Shown here in pieces: positions 58,111 through 64,000 of a DNA stretch of 64,000 bases. Source of the DNA: Chloroflexota bacterium (GTDB lineage: Bacteria; Chloroflexota; Anaerolineae; UBA4142). Under the pieces are notes generated by a model. That model did no database searches. It was not told the origin of the DNA and saw nothing but the letters and a program-made list of their open reading frames with translations. The position numbers were made by a program, and so were the translations under genes. Position 1 is the first letter of the stretch. The number at the start of each line of letters is the position of its first letter. The stretch covers positions 176,410-240,409 of the forward strand of contig JACRMI010000164.1 of assembly GCA_016215025.1 (NCBI GenBank), written 5' to 3'.

Positions 58111-59769
58111 ATGGCGAAACCAGCAATTTTGACTGTGGACGACGAACCGGTCGTTTTGAACGCGGTTGAGCGAGACCTGCGGCAAAAATATGGGCGCGAC
58201 TATCGCATTCTCAAAGCCGAGTCTGGCGCAATTGCGTTGGATGCGCTAAAGCAATTGCAGGCGCGCAATGAAACCGTCGCCTTGTTCGTGGTCGATCAAC
58301 GAATGCCGCAAATGTCCGGCACGGAATTTTTGGAACAAGCCGTTCAGATTTTCCCGGACGCCAAAAAGGTTTTGCTCACCGCTTATGCCGACACCGAAGC
58401 GGCGATCCGTTCCATCAACCGCATCGGACTCGATTATTATTTGATGAAACCGTGGGACCCGCCGCAAGACAATTTGTATCCGGTGCTGGACGAATTGCTC
58501 GACGATTGGAAAGCCAACACACACCCGCCGTACGAAGGCATTCGCGTGGTCGGCGCGCTGTGGTCGCCGCAATCGCACGAGATCAAGGATTTTCTCGCAC
58601 GTCATTTGATTTCATACCAATGGCTCGATGTGGATAAAGACGAGCAAGCGCGCGCCATCGTCGACCTGCAACCCGAAGGCGCGAAAAAATTGCCGGTGGT
58701 GATGATGCCGGACAATACGACCCTGGTTGCGCCAACGCTCCGTGAGTTGGCAGCTCAGGTTGGAATGCAGACCCGCCCCGAAAGCAAGCTATACGATATT
58801 GTCATCGTGGGCGCGGGACCGGCGGGACTATCGGCGGCGGTCTATGCCGGTTCAGAAGGACAAAGCGTGGTCGTGCTTGAGCGCGGCGTGCCAGGCGGTC
58901 AAGCGGGCAACAGCCCCAAGATCGAAAATTATTTGGGATTTCCATCGGGCTTGTCGGGGATGGATTTGGCGCGCCGCGCGCTCACTCAGGCGCGTCGATT
59001 TGGCGCAGAGATTTTGGAAACCATCGAAGCGGTGGGCGCACGCGCGGAGGACAAGTATCGTATTGTGATGCTGAAGGATGGAACCGAAATCACCGGCAAG
59101 ACCATGCTCATCGCAACCGGCGCGACCTTCCGTCGATTAGAAGTGGCGGGCGTCGACGAATTGACCGGCGCGGGAGTGTACTATAGCGCTGCATACACGG
59201 AAGCAACGTACTATCGCGATCAGCCGGTGTTCGTGATCGGCGGCGCAAATTCGGCAGGCCAAGGCGCCATGTTTCTGAGTCGGTTCGCCAGCAAAGTGAC
59301 CATGCTCGTGCGCCGCAATTCGCAATGGTCGTCCAAATACTTGCGCGACGCCGAAGAAGCCAATCCCAAGATCGAACGCCTGTTTAATACCGAACTTATA
59401 GAGGTCCATGGCGCGCCGGGCCGAATCGAAGGAATTACCGTAAAGAACATGGTCACCGGCGAAATCAATAGACTGGAAGGCGCCGCCGTCTTTGTCTTTA
59501 TCGGCGCAAGACCGAATAGCGAATTGGTCAAGAACATGGTCGAGACGACCGACAAGGGATTTATCATCACCGGTCCCGATTTGATTCGCGCTGGCAAGCG
59601 ACCGAAGGGTTGGACGTTGGAACGCGATCCCTTTATGCTGGAGACGAGTTGCCCCGGTATTTTCGCTGCCGGCGATGTGCGATTCGGCACGAACAATCGT
59701 GTCGCCCATGCGACCGGCGAAGGCGGCGTAGCTGTGGCAGCCATTCAATCGTATCTAGCGACGATCTAA
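58111..59769 (+). CDS. Response-regulator receiver fused to a thioredoxin-reductase-like flavoprotein without redox cysteines
   Basis: 552 residues. Receiver domain (1-125): LTVDDEPVVLNAVERD, FVVDQRMPQMSG (phosphoacceptor Asp), YLMKPWDPP. A thioredoxin/glutaredoxin-like domain (~140-225) starts GIRVVGALWSPQSHEIKDF, with Ser-Pro-Gln-Ser where CxxC would be. The FAD/NAD(P) reductase (~230-552) has IVGAGPAGLSAAVYAGSEGQ, VFVIGGANSAGQGAMFLSRF and CPGIFAAGDVRFG. The CATC of thioredoxin reductase is replaced by YSAAYTEA. It could be a NAD(P)H- or flavin-redox-sensing output, or a reductase for another carrier. The kinase at 59865 is its likely partner. Confidence 0.9.
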   Translation: MAKPAILTVDDEPVVLNAVERDLRQKYGRDYRILKAESGAIALDALKQLQARNETVALFVVDQRMPQMSGTEFLEQAVQIFPDAKKVLLTAYADTEAAIRSINRIGLDYYLMKPWDPPQDNLYPVLDELLDDWKANTHPPYEGIRVVGALWSPQSHEIKDFLARHLISYQWLDVDKDEQARAIVDLQPEGAKKLPVVMMPDNTTLVAPTLRELAAQVGMQTRPESKLYDIVIVGAGPAGLSAAVYAGSEGQSVVVLERGVPGGQAGNSPKIENYLGFPSGLSGMDLARRALTQARRFGAEILETIEAVGARAEDKYRIVMLKDGTEITGKTMLIATGATFRRLEVAGVDELTGAGVYYSAAYTEATYYRDQPVFVIGGANSAGQGAMFLSRFASKVTMLVRRNSQWSSKYLRDAEEANPKIERLFNTELIEVHGAPGRIEGITVKNMVTGEINRLEGAAVFVFIGARPNSELVKNMVETTDKGFIITGPDLIRAGKRPKGWTLERDPFMLETSCPGIFAAGDVRFGTNNRVAHATGEGGVAVAAIQSYLATI

Positions 59770-59771
59770 GT

Positions 59772-59854
59772 TCATGACCGCTGATGGCAGACTGCTGACC
59801 ACAGATTCTTCGACTCCACTGCGCTCCGCTCAGGATGCCGCGGTCGGCGGTCGT
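59772..59854. repeat. Dispersed palindromic element relative, copy R6
   Basis: TTCATGACCGC, then CACTGCGCTCCGCTCAGG and ATGCCGCGGTCGGCGGTCG. It has the same modular order as the copy inside the GH36 gene (10539). Confidence 0.7.
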
Positions 59855-59864
59855 TTTTCAAAAA

Positions 59865-61259
59865 ATGAATGCTGAATTGATTCGTAACCAACTGCTTTTT
59901 GTCGGCTTGTCTCAACAAGAAATCGATTGGCTCGCCCAGATGGCGGAAGAGATTTCGCTTAAAAAGGGCGAGGTGTTGATGGAAGAAGGCACGCCGGGCG
60001 ATGCGCTTTATCTAGTTGTCGAAGGCACGCTCGAAGTGACCAAACGGTCAGGCAATAGCGAGGTCGTGCTCGCCATGCGTGGTGTTGGCGAGGTCTTTGG
60101 CGAAATGTCGTTGCTCGAACCCGGCGGCTTGCATTCGGCAACGGTCCACGCGGTAAACGACAGCAAATTGTTCAAGATCAGCAAAACGGTCTTTGACGAA
60201 TTGCTGACCAAGCACCCTGCGGCTACTTTAGCAATCTTGCGGACTGTCATGACGCGTCTACGCAACACTGAAGCCATGATGAAACAAAATGAAAAGATGG
60301 CGTCCCTCGGCACGCTAGCCGCTGGCTTAGCTCACGAACTCAATAATCCAGCAGCGGCGGCGCGGCGCAGTAGCGCGCAGATGCGTGACATTCTCATTGC
60401 CTGGCAACAGCTTACGATGCAAATTGGTATACTCGGTCTGGATGTGCAGCAAATCCAAACGCTCAATCGGTTACGCGATGAAATGATCAAACGGTCGGCG
60501 AACCAACCTGCTCTCGATCCGATCACGCGCAGCGACCTTGAAAGCGACTTGCAAGCATGGCTCGAAGATCACAACGTCCCTGATGCGTGGGATGTTGCGC
60601 CGACACTTGTATCGTGTGGTTGGAAAATCACCGACCTTCAAAATTTGAGCGTTGGTCTCTCTGACGCGCAGTTTCCAAGTGTCGTGCGCTGGCTATGTGT
60701 TGGTTGTTCGACATTTTCACTACTGGACGAAGTAACTAAAAGCGCGGAACGAATTTCGGAAATTGTCAAAGCCGTCAAGTCGTACTCGTATTTGGACCAA
60801 GCCCCCGTCCAATCGATTGAAGTGCATGAAGGCATCGAGAACACGCTGACGATTTTACGCAGTCGGCTTAAGCAAGGCGTAACCATCAAGCGCAACTATG
60901 GCACCGACCTGCCACGGATTGACGCGTATGGCAGCGAACTGAATCAAGTTTGGACGAATATCATCGATAATGCCATCGATGCGATGCAAGGGAGAGGCAT
61001 CATCACCATCAAGACCAGACGCAATGGTGATGAACGCATCATGATCGAAATCACCGATAATGGACCAGGCATCCCCCCGGAAATTCAGCCACGCGTTTTC
61101 GATCCTTTCTTCACGACCAAACCGCCGGGCGTCGGCACTGGACTGGGCTTGAACATTACGTACAACATTGTACAGAAACATCGAGGCGACATTAGTGTTT
61201 CCTCCAAGCCCGGCGAGACCACGTTTCGAGTTGAATTGCCTATCCAACTGAAAACCTGA
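59865..61259 (+). CDS. Cytosolic cNMP-binding-domain histidine kinase
   Basis: 464 residues from ATG 59865. Cyclic-nucleotide-type sensor (1-120): ISLKKGEVLMEEGTPGDALY, GVGEVFGEMSLLEPGG. HisKA: KMASLGTLAAGLAHELNNPA with the His phosphoacceptor. A ~150-residue helical insert separates this from the HATPase: VWTNIIDNAIDAM, ITDNGPGIPPEIQPRVFDPF, TTKPPGVGTGLGLNITYNIV. No membrane helix, so a cytosolic sensor. This kinase type is often encoded beside receiver/thioredoxin-reductase fusions, as here. The ribosome site is weak and element R6 lies in the gap. Confidence 0.92.
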   Translation: MNAELIRNQLLFVGLSQQEIDWLAQMAEEISLKKGEVLMEEGTPGDALYLVVEGTLEVTKRSGNSEVVLAMRGVGEVFGEMSLLEPGGLHSATVHAVNDSKLFKISKTVFDELLTKHPAATLAILRTVMTRLRNTEAMMKQNEKMASLGTLAAGLAHELNNPAAAARRSSAQMRDILIAWQQLTMQIGILGLDVQQIQTLNRLRDEMIKRSANQPALDPITRSDLESDLQAWLEDHNVPDAWDVAPTLVSCGWKITDLQNLSVGLSDAQFPSVVRWLCVGCSTFSLLDEVTKSAERISEIVKAVKSYSYLDQAPVQSIEVHEGIENTLTILRSRLKQGVTIKRNYGTDLPRIDAYGSELNQVWTNIIDNAIDAMQGRGIITIKTRRNGDERIMIEITDNGPGIPPEIQPRVFDPFFTTKPPGVGTGLGLNITYNIVQKHRGDISVSSKPGETTFRVELPIQLKT

Positions 61260-61513
61260 TCGAATATTTACCCTCAAAATTACCTGTCACAATCCAAGGT
61301 GCTCAATTTGGTATTTTTGGACATAGCACAAGACTCTTTTATGATACCAGCTTTGAACTAGATGCACTTTTGTCAACGGCCTTAACTGATTGAGTACTGT
61401 TGATTTCCTCTCCATGCCTCACGGAAAGAGTATGTCCTCAGTTTGCCCGCGGGTTCTTGCTAATACCTTGTGATTGAGTTCACCGATACTATCGACTTTT
61501 GCTGTGAGTAGAT

Positions 61514-61541
61514 TTGTTTTTCATGCGTCTATCTGTATAAT
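61514..61541 (+). promoter_or_regulatory. Promoter of the small membrane protein gene
   Basis: TTGTTT (61514-61519), 16-bp spacer, TATAAT (61536-61541). The rest of the 332-bp gap 61260-61591 is AT-rich and shows no gene or strong hairpin. Confidence 0.55.
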
Positions 61542-61591
61542 AAATTTCGTAAGATCCCCTTTATGCCAAACAGGAATTGAGGATAGGTTCT

Positions 61592-61957
61592 ATGTCCGGG
61601 AAACTCACAGCAATGCTCAGAGTCAATATTGTAGTAACTGTGCTATTGGGGGGGAGTTTATTCCTGTTCCCTGGGATGTTATTAGCTGCAATCGGTTGGG
61701 CTCCCGTTGATCCACTTTTAACACGCGTTCTTGGAGCTGCCTTACTCGTCATGGCGTGGGGATCCGTGCAGAGTATACGCACAAACAGCAAAGAATTGAC
61801 GGGTGTCATCATTGAGATCGAAGCTCTCTTTTACACCCTTGCAGCTATCGGGATCTTGCGGCAATTGCTGCTCGTGCCTTATCCGACACTGGTGTGGCTT
61901 GTGTTTGCGTTCCTCGTGGCGTGTTCGGTTGGTTGGATCGCTTGCTGGTTCGAATAA
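61592..61957 (+). CDS. Small four-helix membrane protein
   Basis: 121 residues with four hydrophobic helices: NIVVTVLLGGSLFLFPGMLL, LTRVLGAALLVMAWGSVQSI, IIEIEALFYTLAAIGILRQL and LVWLVFAFLVACSVGWIACW. It is similar in layout to small uncharacterised membrane proteins and has no catalytic motif. ATG 61592 follows GAGGATAGG. It lies between the kinase gene and the left end of an IS element, in AT-rich sequence. Function unknown. Confidence 0.65.
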   Translation: MSGKLTAMLRVNIVVTVLLGGSLFLFPGMLLAAIGWAPVDPLLTRVLGAALLVMAWGSVQSIRTNSKELTGVIIEIEALFYTLAAIGILRQLLLVPYPTLVWLVFAFLVACSVGWIACWFE

Positions 61958-61972
61958 CGCATATTCAATTTC

Positions 61973-63791
61973 TCGTATCATCTCAATTTTTCGCGGGAAT
62001 CTCTCCCAAACTCTTGTGAAACTCTGACTGCGTTTTCACGGCGTTTGATACCAACAGCGACGATAATCATAGCAAGCTTGATATCCGTAGGCGACAAGAG
62101 ATATGCAAGAAAACTTTGACCCGAACACCATCCAAGACCTCGATGGTGCTCGACAGGCGATTAATCATCTGCTCAACCTGATCGAGGACTTAACCGCTGA
62201 CCTGCGGGAAGCCCAAGCGGAGATTCAGCGTCTGCGGGATGAGAATAATCGGCTCAAGGGCGAACAAGGCAAACCAACGATCAAGCCCAACAAGACACAA
62301 ACCCCACCGAAACCTAGCGATCATTCTTCGGAACGCGAACGCCATAAACCCCAGGAATGGAAAAAACGTAGCAAGGTGGACCAGATTCAGATTGACCGCG
62401 AGCAAGTATTGCCAATTGATCCCCTGGTTCTACCGCCGGATGCCGAATTCAAGGGCCATGATCCGGTGGTGGTGCAGGACCTCATCCTGCGGACGGACAA
62501 TGTGCGCTTTTTGAAAGAGAAATATTATTCGCCCGCGCAGGGCCAGTCCTATCTCGCTGAATTGCCCAAAGGGTATGCTGGAGAATTCGGGCCCGGCGTC
62601 AAATCCACGGTACTGGTATGGTATTACGGGATGAATACGAGCGAACCCAAGATTCTAGAATTACTCACGCAGGTTGGGATCCACATTTCGGCCGGTCAAC
62701 TCTCCAACCTGCTGATCCAGAAACAGGACGCGTTCCATGCCGAAAAGACCGCCGTTTATGAGGCGGGCTTACGTGCCAGTCCCTACCAAAACATCGATGA
62801 CACGGCCACCCGCGTGGATGGGGTGAACCAACATTGCCACGTGGTCGGCAGTCCGTTGTACACCGCCTATTTCACGATGGAAAAGAAAGATCGGTTAGCC
62901 GTCCTGGATGTGCTGCGTAACGACGCGCCCCGCGTGTATCGCTTGAATGTCCAGGCCTATACCTGGCTGGAACCGTTCGGTTTGCCGGCAACCACGCTGG
63001 CCCAACTCCGCATGCTTCCCCAAGAACACGATTTGAGCGAAACCGAGTTCGCACGTTACTTGGATGAACAGCGGCCGTCGTTGGGGTCCCTGGACCGCAA
63101 GCATATCGTGGAAGCGGCGGCGGTGGCCGCCTATCATCACCAAACCACCTGGCCGGTGGTGGACACGCTCGTCTGCGACGATGCGGGACAATTCAAGGGT
63201 CTCACCGAGCAGCTCAGCCTGTGCTGGGTTCATGACGGACGCCATTACAAGAAACTGGAGCCGGCGGTGGCGCTCCATCGGCAGCAGTTGGACACATTCC
63301 TGGGACGGTATTGGGCGTTCTACGATAAATTATTGGACTACCCCGTGCAACCGAGCGGTGAACACGCGGCACAGTTGAGCCAAGCGTTTGATGCACTGTT
63401 CGCGACCGTGACAGGTTACACGGCCTTGGATGAACGGATTGCCAAGACGAAGGCGAAGAAAACGCAGCTCCTCCTAGTGCTGGAGCATCCCGAAATCCCG
63501 TTGCACAACAATCTGGCCGAGTTGGGCGCACGGCTACGGGTACGCAAGCGGGACGTGAGTTACGGCCCGCGAACCTCCACCGGCAAGAAAGCCTGGGACA
63601 CGTTCATGACACTGGGCGCCACCACCAAGAAATTGGGCGTGAGCTTCTATCAATACATCTATGACCGCGTGTCAGGCAACCGGCAATTGCCCAATCTGTC
63701 GGACCTGGTGAGCCGGCAAGCCGAACAGCGTCAATTGGGTGCCTCTTGGCGACCGAAGGCAACTCTCCCGTGATTTATTGAGATGATACAA
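61973..63791 (+). mobile_element. IS66-like insertion sequence, about 1.82 kb
   Basis: Left end TCGTATCATCTCAAT with TCGCGGGA (61973-61998); right end (63766-63791) reads on the complement TTGTATCATCTCAAT with TCACGGGA. 21 of 26 positions agree. The right inverted repeat covers the transposase stop codon. Target duplications could not be fixed. Only one gene is inside, so it lacks the TnpA/TnpB helpers of classical IS66. Confidence 0.82.
62103..63773 (+). CDS. IS66-like DDE transposase
   Basis: 556 residues. An N-terminal leucine-rich coiled coil (LLNLIEDLTADLREAQAEIQ) and a basic Pro-rich linker (KPNKTQTPPKPSDHSSERER) precede the catalytic part. Candidate DDE residues: Asp in YQNIDDTATRVDG, Asp in TLVCDDAGQFKG, and Glu in PLHNNLAELGARLRVRKRDV, followed by KAWDTFMTLGATTKKLG. 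The layout is that of IS66 TnpC-type proteins. The gene appears intact, so the element may be active. Confidence 0.88.
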   Translation: MQENFDPNTIQDLDGARQAINHLLNLIEDLTADLREAQAEIQRLRDENNRLKGEQGKPTIKPNKTQTPPKPSDHSSERERHKPQEWKKRSKVDQIQIDREQVLPIDPLVLPPDAEFKGHDPVVVQDLILRTDNVRFLKEKYYSPAQGQSYLAELPKGYAGEFGPGVKSTVLVWYYGMNTSEPKILELLTQVGIHISAGQLSNLLIQKQDAFHAEKTAVYEAGLRASPYQNIDDTATRVDGVNQHCHVVGSPLYTAYFTMEKKDRLAVLDVLRNDAPRVYRLNVQAYTWLEPFGLPATTLAQLRMLPQEHDLSETEFARYLDEQRPSLGSLDRKHIVEAAAVAAYHHQTTWPVVDTLVCDDAGQFKGLTEQLSLCWVHDGRHYKKLEPAVALHRQQLDTFLGRYWAFYDKLLDYPVQPSGEHAAQLSQAFDALFATVTGYTALDERIAKTKAKKTQLLLVLEHPEIPLHNNLAELGARLRVRKRDVSYGPRTSTGKKAWDTFMTLGATTKKLGVSFYQYIYDRVSGNRQLPNLSDLVSRQAEQRQLGASWRPKATLP

Positions 63792-63870
63792 TTTCTCCCA
63801 TGATGTCTGTATTGACGTTTATATTTGAGGATGTTAGAATGTGAGAGAATCATAAGAGGTTAGTTGTCGT

Positions 63871-64000
63871 GTCCAAGGACATCGTACACAAAAAAGTCCA
63901 GAGACATCGTACACATTGTTGCTGAGTCGTCACATCCGCACATCGGATTAACAATCGCATAATCGAATCTTTTCGTTCATACTGCTTCTGTAAGGAGGCG
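63871..64000 (+). mobile_element. Left end of another insertion sequence running off the window
   Basis: Two tandem copies of a 20-bp box, GTCCAAGGACATCGTACACA (63871-63890) and GTCCAGAGACATCGTACACA (63896-63915), spaced 25 bp apart. Such doubled GTACGATGTC boxes are typical of transposase-binding ends of IS481/IS3-type elements. The window ends with TAAGGAGGCG (63991-64000), a ribosome site for a gene starting just beyond. Family is inferred. Confidence 0.6.

Noticed and set aside
1..64000. tRNA or rRNA genes
   Set aside because: No T-loop/anticodon pattern or rRNA-like stretch was recognised by eye; a covariance search would be needed to exclude them fully.

Overview
The window looks like a chromosomal segment of an uncultured or little-studied anaerobic or facultative Chloroflexota bacterium (Anaerolineae-like). 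This is inferred from the style of the gene complement: many small two-component systems, lipoproteins with Pro/Thr linkers, giant multihaem cytochromes, zinc-ribbon tails on membrane proteins, and a very high load of dispersed palindromic repeats. No rRNA or tRNA gene was seen, so the assignment is tentative.

Layout. 1-9 kb: tail of a TPR regulator, mrp, a secreted PD40 protein, macro-domain and nucleotidyltransferase genes, a methyltransferase/rpiB pair, a DUF1893 gene with an apparently leaderless promoter, plsY and a solute-binding lipoprotein. 10-14 kb: a GH36 alpha-galactosidase whose 3' end is duplicated around a MORN-type gene, then an AT-rich DUF4062 gene. 14-18 kb: VOC/AraC pair and a minus-strand housekeeping run (folB, cobO, a selenocysteine peroxiredoxin, DUF2203, lipB). 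18-29.5 kb: a MetE/UROD-like enzyme, a GNAT gene between inverted repeats, a histidine kinase/ANTAR pair, a V4R protein, and two further kinase/regulator pairs around a 14-haem NapC-type cytochrome. 29.7-36.4 kb: ABC exporter, a GC-rich alpha/alpha-toroid gene, a SnoaL-like gene and a YyaL-like protein. 36.6-44.7 kb: a Tat-exported selenocysteine formate dehydrogenase (catalytic, FeS and NrfD-type subunits) next to a kinase with a c-type haem site in its sensor domain. 44.8-50 kb: small membrane proteins, guaA, xpt, tatA (with a zinc ribbon), tatC and a CRP/FNR regulator. 50.1-57 kb: a candidate new respiratory cluster. 57-64 kb: a DUF433/DUF5615 toxin-antitoxin pair set between two copies of a methylase 3' end, a receiver/thioredoxin-reductase-like fusion with its kinase, an IS66-like element and the end of another IS.

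How it fits together. Formate oxidation outside the membrane (Sec-FdhA, FdhB, NrfD-type subunit) would feed the quinone pool. The NapC-type 14-haem protein and the two octahaem lipoproteins could pass electrons to extracytoplasmic acceptors. The second cytochrome group is the best candidate for an undescribed system. It contains two tandem octahaem lipoproteins that each carry one CXXCK haem site at the second position, a polytopic protein with two HxH motifs, a SUMF1-like lipoprotein, a haem O synthase and a six-helix membrane protein. It is preceded by a CRP/FNR gene with an E-x-x-S-R recognition helix, a perfect TTGAC-N4-GTCAA box centred at -41.5 from an extended -10, and an intrinsic terminator inside the leader. 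That architecture fits induction by an anaerobic or nitric-oxide-type signal, but the substrate is unknown.

Two UGA-decoded selenoproteins imply that the host has SelA/B/C/D elsewhere. A family of about 70-80 bp palindromes (ends GTCA..CTGAGCG) occurs between genes, and two copies appear to sit in frame inside coding sequences, like the palindromic elements known from Rickettsia.
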